Part shown: piece after piece, positions 44,538 to 53,067 of the stretch
How positions within the stretch are numbered: position 1 is the first letter of the stretch
Layout of the letters: each line of letters starts with the position of its first letter
Assembly: GCA_040387195.1 (NCBI GenBank)
Contig: JAZKEF010000012.1
Coordinates: 62,001-126,000, forward strand
Origin: UKL13-3 sp040387195
GTDB taxonomy: Bacteria > Bacteroidota > Bacteroidia > UKL13-3
Direction of reading: 5' to 3'
DNA length: 64,000 nt
The notes under the pieces: generated by a model
Told to the model about the DNA's origin: nothing
The model's input: only the letters and a program-made list of their open reading frames with translations
The model's database searches: none
Program-made: the position numbers and the translations under genes

Positions 44538-45197
44538 ATGTATTCATTTACCGAAGAAAATTACCTGAAGGCTATTTATAAACTATCCGAACGCGAACCG
44601 GAGAGTATCACCACCAATGCTATTGCAGAAGTATTGGAAACCAAGGCTGCTTCGGTTACGGATATGATTAAAAAACTATCAGACAAAAAATTGCTGAAGT
44701 ATGAAAAATACAAGGGTGTTACCCTTACCGAAAAAGGCCGGATGATTGCAGTTGAGACTGTTCGCAAACATCGTCTGTGGGAAACATTCCTGCATGAAAA
44801 GCTGGAGTTTGGATGGGATGAAGTTCATGATATAGCCGAACAACTAGAGCATATAAACTCAGAAGTCCTTACAAATAAGCTTGACGATTTTTTGGGAAAC
44901 CCGTCCCACGATCCACATGGGGATCCTATTCCCACCCGCTCTGGCGAGATCAAAAAATCAAACTTGATGCTCTTATGTGACGCCAAACCTAAACAAAAGG
45001 TGGTTATGTCGGGGGTGGTTGATCACAGTCCTCCTTTTCTGCAACACCTCAATAAAATTTCCATATCATTAGGCAGTTTGATTGAGTTACTCGATAAAAA
45101 TGAGTATGATGGTTCCATTGAAATCAAACTGCATCCATCATCACATTTACACTTAAGCAAAGAGGTTGCAAAAAACATCCTTGTAAAAATACGCTGA
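44538..45197 (+). CDS. DtxR/MntR-family metal-dependent transcriptional regulator
   Basis: A 219-residue repressor. Residues 1-65 are the winged helix (EENYLKAIYKLSE, TNAIAEVLETKAASVTDMIKKL, KGVTLTEKGRMIA), then comes the metal-binding dimer domain (VRKHRLWETFLHEKLEFGWDEVHDIAEQLEHI) with the expected His/Glu ligands, and a C-terminal FeoA/SH3-like domain. Manganese or iron is the likely signal. It is followed after five bases by an Nramp transporter, the classic target, and preceded by a palindrome in its own promoter. Confidence 0.93.
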   Translation: MYSFTEENYLKAIYKLSEREPESITTNAIAEVLETKAASVTDMIKKLSDKKLLKYEKYKGVTLTEKGRMIAVETVRKHRLWETFLHEKLEFGWDEVHDIAEQLEHINSEVLTNKLDDFLGNPSHDPHGDPIPTRSGEIKKSNLMLLCDAKPKQKVVMSGVVDHSPPFLQHLNKISISLGSLIELLDKNEYDGSIEIKLHPSSHLHLSKEVAKNILVKIR

Positions 45198-45202
45198 TAA
45201 AT

Positions 45203-47074
45203 ATGTCATCGACTAAATCACTAAGCGAAGTTCACGAGAGTGTACAAATTCCGGGAAAAAGAAATTTCTGGAGAACCTTACTGGCCTTTTTGGGCCCTGC
45301 TTATATGGTAAGTGTCGGTTATATGGACCCTGGAAACTGGGCAACGGACATTGCCGGGGGAAGCAAGTTTGGGTATCAACTCATTTGGGTATTGCTCATG
45401 AGTAATCTCATGGCCTTATTGCTGCAAAGTCTCGCAGCCAGGTTGGGTGTAGTTAAGGGACTTGATTTGGCACAGGCTTCCCGGCAACAATACGCCCCAT
45501 GGGCTAATGTATCATTATATGTGCTAGCCGAATTGGCCATTGCCGCATGCGATCTGGCGGAAATTATCGGGATGGCAATCGGACTGAACCTGTTGTTTGA
45601 TTTGCCTTTAATGTATGGTGTTATCATAACAGTACTTGATACCTTTTTGCTACTTTTTTTACTCAACAAGGGTATTCGCAAAATGGAACTATTTATTGTG
45701 AGCTTAATCGCAATCATAGGGCTATCGTTTATTGCTGAAATGCTCATTGTAAAACCTGAGGTAAATGCTTTGGCAAAAGGATTTATTCCTACCGCCCTTA
45801 CACACGATGCTTTATACATTGCTATCGGAATTATAGGTGCTACTGTTATGCCCCATAATTTATACCTTCATTCTTCACTGGTTCAAACTCGTATGTTCAA
45901 GAAGGATATTCCCGGTATTAAACAAGCCCTCAAGTTCAATTTTATTGACTCAACTATAGCCTTAAACCTTGCCTTTTTCGTGAATGCGGCCATCCTGATT
46001 CTGGCCGCGTCCGCTTTTCACAAATATGGATTTCAATCAGTGAGCAGTATCCAGGATGCTCACTTATTGCTGACCAATATTTTTGGTAACTGGGCTCCTA
46101 CTTTATTTGCCATTGCACTTATTGCTGCCGGACAAAGTTCAACCATAACCGGTACACTTGCCGGCCAGATTGTGATGGAAGGCTACCTGAACCTACGGAT
46201 TAGTCCATGGATTCGCAGGCTGCTTACCCGCTTGCTTGCCATTGCCCCGGCTTTATTTACCATATTCTATTTTGGAGAAGAAAAACTCGGTGATCTGTTG
46301 GTGTTTAGTCAGGTAATTTTAAGTATGCAACTTGGCTTTGCAGTAATCCCTCTTATTCATTTCACATCAAGTAAAAAACTTATGGCCTCCTTTGCAATTG
46401 CTACCTGGATGAAGATTGCCGCTTGGATATGTGTTGCTATCATTCTCTCCCTCAACATTCAACTTGTGATCAGTGAAGTTACTTCCTTGTTTGCTTACCT
46501 TGGAGATGCTTACTTTCCCATCAAAATTGCAATTCTTATTGTTTTACTGTTTGTCTTCACGCTGCTTGTGTATATCACACTTGAACCGATTGTGCAACGC
46601 ACCAGGAAATCTAAGAATATTATCCCACATGGTGATGCCATTTCGTTGGACCATATAGAACAATCCGTGTACAAACAAATTGCCATCACAGTCGATTTCT
46701 CCAAAAATGATACCTCCACCATCCAGCATGCTTTATCATTAGGCGGAAAATCGGCATCATATATACTCATTCACATTGTGGAATCGGCCGGGGCAATCCG
46801 GTTGGGCGAACAAATTATGGATAATGAAACCATGCACGATATGGAAAATTTGAAAAAATACCAGCTCGATCTGATGCGCATGGGTTATTCTGTCATTACC
46901 GAACTGGGCTATGGAAAATCGGCCAATGCCATTTCTGACCTGATTAATAAAAGTGCAGCCGATCTATTGGTAATGGGGGCGCACGGACACAAGGGTATTA
47001 AAGACATTGTTTTCGGAAGCACAGTAGATGCGGTGCGCCACAATGTAAAAATCCCTGTTTTGATTGTGAAATAA
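45203..47074 (+). CDS. Nramp divalent-metal transporter fused to a UspA domain
   Basis: A 623-residue protein. Residues about 20-450 form an Nramp transporter: MDPGNWATD carries the metal-binding DPGN in helix 1 and VMPHNLYLHSS carries the MPH motif in helix 6. Residues about 490-623 are a universal-stress-protein domain (KQIAITVDFSKNDTSTI ... LVMGAHGHKGIKDIVFGSTVDAVRHNVKIPVLIV) with the ATP-binding G-2X-G-9X-G(S/T) pattern. It should import Mn2+ or Fe2+ with protons, with the soluble domain sensing nucleotide or state. It is co-transcribed with the regulator. Confidence 0.92.
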   Translation: MSSTKSLSEVHESVQIPGKRNFWRTLLAFLGPAYMVSVGYMDPGNWATDIAGGSKFGYQLIWVLLMSNLMALLLQSLAARLGVVKGLDLAQASRQQYAPWANVSLYVLAELAIAACDLAEIIGMAIGLNLLFDLPLMYGVIITVLDTFLLLFLLNKGIRKMELFIVSLIAIIGLSFIAEMLIVKPEVNALAKGFIPTALTHDALYIAIGIIGATVMPHNLYLHSSLVQTRMFKKDIPGIKQALKFNFIDSTIALNLAFFVNAAILILAASAFHKYGFQSVSSIQDAHLLLTNIFGNWAPTLFAIALIAAGQSSTITGTLAGQIVMEGYLNLRISPWIRRLLTRLLAIAPALFTIFYFGEEKLGDLLVFSQVILSMQLGFAVIPLIHFTSSKKLMASFAIATWMKIAAWICVAIILSLNIQLVISEVTSLFAYLGDAYFPIKIAILIVLLFVFTLLVYITLEPIVQRTRKSKNIIPHGDAISLDHIEQSVYKQIAITVDFSKNDTSTIQHALSLGGKSASYILIHIVESAGAIRLGEQIMDNETMHDMENLKKYQLDLMRMGYSVITELGYGKSANAISDLINKSAADLLVMGAHGHKGIKDIVFGSTVDAVRHNVKIPVLIVK

Positions 47075-47075
47075 G

Positions 47076-47561
47076 ATGGAAGATCTGCATGAACTAAAAG
47101 CTAAAGCTCTTCAGAAAAAGGCCGAAAACAAAAAGTTTTTCGATCAGCTTAAGAAACGCACGCCCAAAGATCTTGATCAGCAGTTTCAGGAATTGCATGA
47201 AGAAGCATTCGACCATATCGACTGTTTGACATGTGCTAACTGCTGTAAAACAACAGGCCCCTTGTTTAAACAAAAAGATATTGAACGGTTAGCCTCTCAT
47301 CTCAGAATGCGCCCGGCCCAATTTGTCGAAACCTATTTGCACATTGATGAAGACCATGATTATGTGTTAAACGTTTTACCGTGTCCTTTTTTAGGTGCCG
47401 ATAATTATTGTTCGGTATATGAGCATCGTCCCAATGCCTGCAGAGAATACCCTCATACCAACCAGCGCAAAATGCATACCCTGTTCAAAGAAACATTCAA
47501 CAATGTAGCTATCTGTCCGGCAGTATATGAAATTGTAGAAAAACTGAAAAAGGTATATTGA
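47076..47561 (+). CDS. YkgJ family cysteine-cluster protein
   Basis: A 161-residue protein with the CxxCxxCC cluster CLTCANCC near residue 50 and further cysteines in LPCPFLGADNYCSVYEHRPNACREYP, the YkgJ/DUF153-like zinc- or iron-binding layout. It starts one base after the transporter stop, so it belongs to the same operon and may be linked to metal supply. Its biochemical role is not known. Confidence 0.88.
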   Translation: MEDLHELKAKALQKKAENKKFFDQLKKRTPKDLDQQFQELHEEAFDHIDCLTCANCCKTTGPLFKQKDIERLASHLRMRPAQFVETYLHIDEDHDYVLNVLPCPFLGADNYCSVYEHRPNACREYPHTNQRKMHTLFKETFNNVAICPAVYEIVEKLKKVY

Positions 47562-47591
47562 GGGGGATATTAAATATGATTGGTTTGCGGG

Positions 47592-47981
47592 TTAATCAAT
47601 AAACAACGAACGCTGGCCAGGAGTAGGCACCTTACACTGGTCAAATTTCCCAAACCATCCGTAACGGTTGCGCGCCACAAAATCGTAAACCACATTGCGG
47701 ATAAATGCCGGAACAATCATCAACACATAAGCCATACTCCAAAGGCCTCCCAATGTTTTCAAAACCCGGAGTGCTGCCGTTGAACGGTAATACGCCTTGC
47801 CGTTTTCATAAAAGATAAACGAATCAAACGTGATGTGCTCTCCAAGGGTTTTATGGGCAATATCCGACTGCAAAGCAGCATATCGGATTACCCGTTTTCG
47901 GTCGTGCCGGATGATAAACTGAATACTGCGGTCGCATAGACCACAAACTCCATCATAAAACACTACCGGATGATTATCCAT
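47592..47981 (-). CDS. DCC1-like thiol-disulfide oxidoreductase (DUF393)
   Basis: A 129-residue protein with YDGVCGLCDRSIQFII at residues 9-24, the DxxCxxC signature of the family, and RYAALQSD downstream. The C-terminal VARNRYGWFG is also usual. The family is thioredoxin-like in fold and its substrates are mostly unknown. The gene converges with the YkgJ gene. Confidence 0.9.
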   Translation of the reverse strand: MDNHPVVFYDGVCGLCDRSIQFIIRHDRKRVIRYAALQSDIAHKTLGEHITFDSFIFYENGKAYYRSTAALRVLKTLGGLWSMAYVLMIVPAFIRNVVYDFVARNRYGWFGKFDQCKVPTPGQRSLFID

Positions 47982-48057
47982 CTAACTACAAATCAATTAT
48001 TTAAACAACCCGAATATGCACTCCTGAATTTTCAGGACTACATTCAGCATTTATTGC

Positions 48058-48065
48058 TATTTTCG
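48058..48065 (+). promoter_or_regulatory. Candidate -7 promoter element TAnnTTCG before ffh
   Basis: TATTTTCG followed by CGCC, 20 bases before the ffh ATG. Confidence 0.4.
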
Positions 48066-48085
48066 CGCCTCAAATTTACGTCATT

Positions 48086-49414
48086 ATGTTCGAAAGTTTA
48101 AGCAGTAAACTCGATAAAGCATTTAAAACCCTAAAGGGCCAAGGAAAGATCACCGAAATCAACGTTGCCGAAACAATCAAAGAAATTCGCAAAGCATTGA
48201 TTGATGCGGACGTAAATTATAAAATTGCTAAAACTTTTACAGATACCGTTAAGGAAAAAGCCCTTGGGCAAAATGTACTTACAGCTGTTTCTCCAGGGCA
48301 ATTACTCACCAAGATTGTAAATGATGAGCTGACATTGCTTTTAGGTGGACAATCGGTAGAGCTTAACTTGAAAGGATCTCCGGCCATTATTTTGATGGCG
48401 GGTTTGCAGGGGTCGGGTAAAACCACTCACTCGGCCAAGCTTGCAAGTTATATTAAGAAAAAAGGTAAAACCGTAATGATGGCTGCCTGTGATGTTTACC
48501 GTCCTGCTGCTATTCAGCAGCTGCATGTATTGGGTGAACAAATTGGAGTACCGGTATACAGCGAAGAAGGCAATACCGATCCGGTAAGCATTGCGCAAAA
48601 TGCGCTCAGAGAAGCCAAATCAAGCGGAGCATCGGTAATCATTATCGATACTGCCGGTCGTTTATCAATTGATGAACACATGATGAAGGAGATTGGCGAC
48701 ATCAAAAATGCCATTCAACCTCAGGAAATTTTGTTTGTTGTAGATTCGATGACGGGGCAGGATGCTGTAAATACAGCCAAGGCATTTAATGATGTATTGG
48801 ATTTTACCGGTGTAATCCTTACCAAACTGGATGGTGATACCCGTGGTGGTGCTGCTCTTTCTATCAAAACAGTAGTTGAAAAACCTATCAAGTTTGTGGG
48901 AATGGGCGAAAAAATGGAAGCGCTGGATGCTTTCCACCCCGACCGTATGGCACAGCGCATTTTGGGTATGGGTGATATTGTGAGTTTGGTAGAACGCGCA
49001 CAGCAGGTATTTGATGAGGATGAAGCCGAACGCATTCAGAAAAAACTACTGAAGGACCAGTTCACTTTCGAGGATTTTTATACCCAAATCCAGCAAATTA
49101 AAAAAATGGGTAACCTGAAAGATTTGATGGGAATGATTCCCGGAGTGGGTAAAGCTGTAAAAGATTTAGACATCAGTGATGATGCATTCAAGGGGATTGA
49201 GGCGATTATCAACTCGATGACTCCAGCCGAACGCAATACTCCTGACATCATTAACGGTGGCAGAAGAAAACGTATTGCATCCGGTAGTGGAACAGATATC
49301 CAGCAAGTGAATCAACTTTTAAAACAGTTTGAAGAAATGCGCAAGATGATGAAGTCGTTTGGTAAAATGCAAGGTGCCGGAAGAGGAATGCCGAAATTGC
49401 CTTTTATGAAATAA
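48086..49414 (+). CDS. ffh: Signal recognition particle protein Ffh
   Basis: A 442-residue SRP54 GTPase that delivers nascent membrane proteins to FtsY and SecYEG. Its N domain is residues 1-90; the G domain has GLQGSGKTTHSAKLA, DVYRPAAIQQL, DTAGR and TKLDGDTRGG; the Met-rich M domain runs from about 330 to the end (EEMRKMMKSFGKMQ). No 4.5S RNA gene is recognisable nearby. Confidence 0.97.
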   Translation: MFESLSSKLDKAFKTLKGQGKITEINVAETIKEIRKALIDADVNYKIAKTFTDTVKEKALGQNVLTAVSPGQLLTKIVNDELTLLLGGQSVELNLKGSPAIILMAGLQGSGKTTHSAKLASYIKKKGKTVMMAACDVYRPAAIQQLHVLGEQIGVPVYSEEGNTDPVSIAQNALREAKSSGASVIIIDTAGRLSIDEHMMKEIGDIKNAIQPQEILFVVDSMTGQDAVNTAKAFNDVLDFTGVILTKLDGDTRGGAALSIKTVVEKPIKFVGMGEKMEALDAFHPDRMAQRILGMGDIVSLVERAQQVFDEDEAERIQKKLLKDQFTFEDFYTQIQQIKKMGNLKDLMGMIPGVGKAVKDLDISDDAFKGIEAIINSMTPAERNTPDIINGGRRKRIASGSGTDIQQVNQLLKQFEEMRKMMKSFGKMQGAGRGMPKLPFMK

Positions 49415-49490
49415 CCTTCGCTAATTTCGAATGATTAATTTCGAAATTCGAATGACCATTATGGTTGTGAGGTAAAAAGTAAAATACCGT

Positions 49491-50084
49491 TTAAAGGAAC
49501 TCTTTCCAGCGAGGACCTTGGTTAAATAATACATCTATGATGCTGAGGTTAGGCTCAAAGGTATACTTTTCAGCAAACACCTGCAGATACTTTGGCATAA
49601 CTACCACTTCTTTATTCTTAGGACTGATAAACATTCTATAATCTGCATTTTCGTTACCCTTTTCACAATAGTGCTCACTGTATATGAATGGTTTTTCAAC
49701 CTTCATCAGCTTGAAACAAACTTCCAGTAATGCCCTATTCCATTCTAACAGAAACGCATATTCCTTTTCATATAAGGGTTTGAAATAATCCTGATAATAA
49801 AAAAAATAGGGGGCTGAATTATATGCCGAAACAATAGCCTGCCAATGCTGATGCTGCCATGGAAAATCATTTTCAATCATCATCGCAGCTACCGGAGTAT
49901 GGTTAGCCGACTTCTTTAGTGGAACCGTTAATGCCATCTTTCCATTTGCGCTCAAAATGGTTGTGCGGTTGCGGTAAGTTTGCTTCAAAAAATGTTCAAA
50001 CACATCAATCACAACTTCACCTTCCGACAGTGCTGCCTGAAACCATTGGATGCACGGAAGATAATGTGAGCTCAGGATAATCAT
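49491..50084 (-). CDS. WbqC family protein
   Basis: A 197-residue protein starting MIILSSHYLPCIQWF, with YRNRTTILSANGKMALTVPLKK, NDFPWQHQHWQAIVSAYNSAPYF and YYQDYFKPLYE, all features of the WbqC-like family. Members are found in sugar and envelope loci and function is not settled. The frame stays open upstream into the tandem repeat and the gap, but the ATG at 50084 is the family start. In many relatives this gene follows lepB; the gap prevents checking. Confidence 0.87.
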   Translation of the reverse strand: MIILSSHYLPCIQWFQAALSEGEVVIDVFEHFLKQTYRNRTTILSANGKMALTVPLKKSANHTPVAAMMIENDFPWQHQHWQAIVSAYNSAPYFFYYQDYFKPLYEKEYAFLLEWNRALLEVCFKLMKVEKPFIYSEHYCEKGNENADYRMFISPKNKEVVVMPKYLQVFAEKYTFEPNLSIIDVLFNQGPRWKEFL

Positions 50085-50093
50085 TGTTTGCTG

Positions 50094-50153
50094 CTGTTTG
50101 CTGTTTGCTGTTTGCTGTTTGCTGTTTGCTGTTTGCTGTTTGCTGTTTGCTGT
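50094..50153. repeat. 7-bp tandem repeat (CTGTTTG)n ending at an assembly gap
   Basis: At least eight and a half perfect copies of CTGTTTG run into the N block. Because the unit is seven bases, every frame is read as a 7-residue repeat (LFAVCC-type on one strand, SKQQTAN-type on the other) without stops. The true length is unknown because the gap begins inside or next to the repeat. Confidence 0.95.
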
Positions 50154-50253
50154 NNNNNNNNNNNNNNNNNNNNNNNNNNNNNNNNNNNNNNNNNNNNNNN
50201 NNNNNNNNNNNNNNNNNNNNNNNNNNNNNNNNNNNNNNNNNNNNNNNNNNNNN
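50154..50253. other. Assembly gap (100 N)
   Basis: Exactly 100 ambiguous bases, the conventional value for a gap of unknown size. It interrupts the noncoding region between wbqC and the deoxynucleoside kinase gene and probably results from the adjacent tandem repeat. Confidence 0.98.
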
Positions 50254-50260
50254 TTGCCTC

Positions 50261-50295
50261 GGCACAAGTGCCTTCGGATTTTCCGCTTCGCGGAA
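50261..50295. repeat. Two small palindromes beside the gap
   Basis: GGCAC-AA-GTGCC (50261-50272) and TTCCGC-TTC-GCGGAA (50281-50295) lie within 35 bases on the right side of the gap. No gene is visible from 50085 to 50413; the remaining sequence there appears plain. Confidence 0.55.
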
Positions 50296-50413
50296 CTTTT
50301 AACCTATCTGTTCATTTGTATTACCCTTATTCAACCTTGTGCTTGCTATCAATATTGAACCCCATAAGGGTTCTGACTCTTTCATCTGCACAACTTCTCC
50401 TATGCACATTTAT

Positions 50414-51070
50414 TCACTCTTCCATCAACCAATTAATCTGATGAATTCCCGGTTTATATTCTTTGCAAATAAGAGCTTTTACGTTTTCATAATGATCAGT
50501 ATTTCCAACAAAATCAAGGCTGCTGCAATCGATTAACAAAATGCGTAAATGCTGATTTGACTGTAGGTACCGCATATAACCATCGCTTAATTGCTGTAAA
50601 TAGGAATCTTCAATGTGTTGTTCATACACCCTGCCCCTGTTTGCAATATTCCATTGTAGTTTTTCTATCGGATTATGGAGGTATACCAATAAATCGGGTT
50701 GTGGTAATTGTTGGTTAATAATATCAAACAGCTTCACATACAAATCATACTCATCATCATCGAGGTTTACTTTTGAAAACAACAAACTTTTAGGAAAGAT
50801 ATAATCACTAACGGTATGTTGCCTGAAAAGATCTTGTTCGAGTAATTGCCTTTTTAACTGGTTAAAACGGGCCGCCAGAAAACTCATCTCTAATGGAAAA
50901 GCATACCTTCTGCCATCTTCATAAAACTTAGGTAAAAATGAATTGTCCTCAAATTCTTCTAAAATAAGTTTGGCGTTAAAGTCGGTACTGAGCTTTTGCG
51001 CAAGCGATGTTTTGCCTGCACCAATGTTGCCTTCAATGGCTATGAATGAATAAACCGGAGTGGATCCCAT
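50414..51070 (-). CDS. Deoxynucleoside kinase
   Basis: A 218-residue kinase of deoxynucleoside salvage. The P-loop is EGNIGAGKTSLAQKL; the substrate segment EEFEDNSFLPKFYEDGRRYAFPLEMSFLAAR, with its Glu-Arg pair, and the lid/LID-like NRGRVYEQHI follow dAK/dGK families. dA or dG is the most likely substrate in this phylum. Confidence 0.92.
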   Translation of the reverse strand: MGSTPVYSFIAIEGNIGAGKTSLAQKLSTDFNAKLILEEFEDNSFLPKFYEDGRRYAFPLEMSFLAARFNQLKRQLLEQDLFRQHTVSDYIFPKSLLFSKVNLDDDEYDLYVKLFDIINQQLPQPDLLVYLHNPIEKLQWNIANRGRVYEQHIEDSYLQQLSDGYMRYLQSNQHLRILLIDCSSLDFVGNTDHYENVKALICKEYKPGIHQINWLMEE

Positions 51071-51158
51071 GAACTACAAATGTGCAGTTCATAAGGCAGA
51101 TGATACGTACATTTTTTCCACCATATCAGAAATACTAATCTTAAAACATATATGTTTA

Positions 51159-51641
51159 TCACTCATAAAGTGAAACCGAACTATTATCCGTGCATTCGGC
51201 CATGAGTTCAGTTACCGTTTTCAATAGCTCCGGGTGCATTAAATCGGGGGCAATTTCAGATAGTGGTAACAGGGTAAACCTTCTCTCATGCAACAATGGG
51301 TGCGGCACCCTGAGGGGTTCTGTTTGAATGATTGCATTCCCGTAAAACAATATATCAATATCAATAATTCGAGGCTCCCACTTTTCAATACGGCTGCGTC
51401 CCATCTCCTGTTCAATTTTCAATATTCTCTCCAATACTTCTTCGGGAGTCCATTCTGTATGTACCTCCAATACCTGATTCAAAAAATCCTGCTGATTCTT
51501 ATTGCCCCATGGTTCCGTTTTGTAGATAGAGGACTGCACCATAACTACACCCACCGTTTCCTGAATAAGAGAAATAGCCGTTCTTAAATGCAAACGACTA
51601 TCGCCCACATTACTTCCTAATAATAAAAAAAGAATGCTCAT
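51159..51641 (-). CDS. folK: 2-amino-4-hydroxy-6-hydroxymethyldihydropteridine pyrophosphokinase
   Basis: A 160-residue folate enzyme (HPPK). LLGSNVGDSRLHL opens the protein, PWGNKNQQDFLNQV is the pterin site, and RIIDIDILFYGN and PHPLLHERRFTLLPLSEIAPD complete the family's signature. Its ATG overlaps the lysC stop by one base. Confidence 0.96.
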   Translation of the reverse strand: MSILFLLLGSNVGDSRLHLRTAISLIQETVGVVMVQSSIYKTEPWGNKNQQDFLNQVLEVHTEWTPEEVLERILKIEQEMGRSRIEKWEPRIIDIDILFYGNAIIQTEPLRVPHPLLHERRFTLLPLSEIAPDLMHPELLKTVTELMAECTDNSSVSLYE

Positions 51642-52897
51642 TATTTAATCACAAACTGAACACCTGTGCGTGTACGTTGTTCCAGCAATATTTCCCGTTT
51701 ACCTACGATACTTTTTAATGCCTTTTCATCGTAATGCATCACAGTAAGGAGTTCAACATTTTCGTTAGTTTTCACCACAAACAATTCAGCCAAATCTTTT
51801 TTAAGCAATGCCAGTTTCTCCGGTTTATTATCTACACAAATACTAAAGCTGATAGCTGAATTCTGCATCAGATTAATATTGATGCGGTGTTTAGCCAGTG
51901 TGGCAAAAATCCCACTCAGGTTATCCTCAACAATAAATGAAAAATCCTTACTGGATACCGACAACAATACCTGGTTGGTTTTCGAAATATATGTGGGAAT
52001 GTTTTTCTCCTTGCTGGTTGTAGAAACAGTTGTTCCCTTCCCTTTAGGATTGATGAAGGATTTTACATACAACGGAATATGTTTACTTTGCAGTGGTTGA
52101 ATGGTTTTGGGGTGAATAACGGTAGCACCATAGTATGCCATTTCAATTGCATGACTGTAGCTGAGTGCATCAAGTTTGATAGCATTTTTAAACTTCTTCG
52201 GATCTCCGTTCATTACACCATCCACATCTTTCCAAATGGTAACCGACTCGGCATCCAGACCGTATGCAAAAATAGCAGCCGAATAATCGGAACCCTCCCG
52301 TCCAAGTGTTACCGTTTTCAACTCCTGGCTGCGACCAACAAATCCTTGAGTTACCACCATTTGTTTAGCCACAATCGGCTTCAATTTTTTCTGAATCATT
52401 TCTGTTGTTGCTTCCCAATCCACCTTGCCTTCTCTGAAAGTACTGTCGGTAACTACAAAGTTTTGCGCTTCCATCCATCGGTTCCTTCGGCCAATTTCAT
52501 TCAAATACGTACTGATAATACGGCTTGAGAAAACTTCACCATAACTCACTATCTGGTCATATACACAATCAAAACTGCTTTCGGGTTTGGTTTCCAGAAT
52601 ACACTCCAGTTCAATAAATAAATTTTCAATATCATCATACGCATTGCTGTCCTTGTGCTGCAGCAACCCAGAAATAATCTCATCATGAAATGCCTTAATT
52701 TCCTTATAAATGGTATTCTTGGATTTTTGCTTCTTGTAATATGCTTCTGCTAATTGTTCCAACGCATTGGTTGTTTTACCCATTGCCGAAACCACTACCA
52801 ATAATTGTTCTTTGGTAAAAAGACTCAATACATTGGCTACATTCTTTACTGCTGCTGCATCCTTTACCGATGCTCCTCCAAATTTGAATACTTTCAT
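51641..52897 (-). CDS. lysC: Aspartate kinase
   Basis: A 418-residue monofunctional aspartokinase, the first step of lysine, threonine and methionine synthesis. The kinase domain starts with KFGGASVKDA and contains VTLGREGSDYSAAIFAYGL and TIWKDVDGVMNGDP. Two ACT domains (about 300-418; FSFIVEDNLSGIFATLAKHRININLMQ) should provide feedback control by amino acids. It is divergent from fbp with 170 bases between and has a TATATTCG element 29 bases upstream. Confidence 0.95.
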   Translation of the reverse strand: MKVFKFGGASVKDAAAVKNVANVLSLFTKEQLLVVVSAMGKTTNALEQLAEAYYKKQKSKNTIYKEIKAFHDEIISGLLQHKDSNAYDDIENLFIELECILETKPESSFDCVYDQIVSYGEVFSSRIISTYLNEIGRRNRWMEAQNFVVTDSTFREGKVDWEATTEMIQKKLKPIVAKQMVVTQGFVGRSQELKTVTLGREGSDYSAAIFAYGLDAESVTIWKDVDGVMNGDPKKFKNAIKLDALSYSHAIEMAYYGATVIHPKTIQPLQSKHIPLYVKSFINPKGKGTTVSTTSKEKNIPTYISKTNQVLLSVSSKDFSFIVEDNLSGIFATLAKHRININLMQNSAISFSICVDNKPEKLALLKKDLAELFVVKTNENVELLTVMHYDEKALKSIVGKREILLEQRTRTGVQFVIK

Positions 52898-52926
52898 TGT
52901 ATGCTTGTGTGATGTAATTAAGGCCT

Positions 52927-52934
52927 CGAATATA
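52927..52934 (-). promoter_or_regulatory. Candidate -7 promoter element TAnnTTCG before lysC
   Basis: TATATTCG on the minus strand, 29 bases before the lysC ATG, in the divergent lysC/fbp region. Confidence 0.4.
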
Positions 52935-53031
52935 GCAATTTCAATGCTTTTTTTCCTGCGCTCAACCCTTATTATCTGGTGGCTTAGCTATAATCCCTTC
53001 ATCACCTAATCCCTTAATTACACATTTATCT

Positions 53032-53039
53032 TATATTCG
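53032..53039 (+). promoter_or_regulatory. Candidate -7 promoter element TAnnTTCG before fbp
   Basis: TATATTCG followed by CGCC, 28 bases before the fbp ATG. It and the lysC element are about 100 bases apart on opposite strands. Confidence 0.42.
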
Positions 53040-53067
53040 CGCCACTATCAATTAAAAATCACATACT

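Noticed and set aside
50094..50153. Possible CRISPR array
   Set aside because: The repeat unit is seven bases with no spacers and no cas genes; it is a simple tandem repeat.
50017..50441. Open frames through the tandem repeat and the gap (LFAVCC- or SKQQTAN-type proteins)
   Set aside because: They consist of 7-base repeat translation plus N-encoded residues. Only the part from the ATG at 50084 matches a real family (WbqC).
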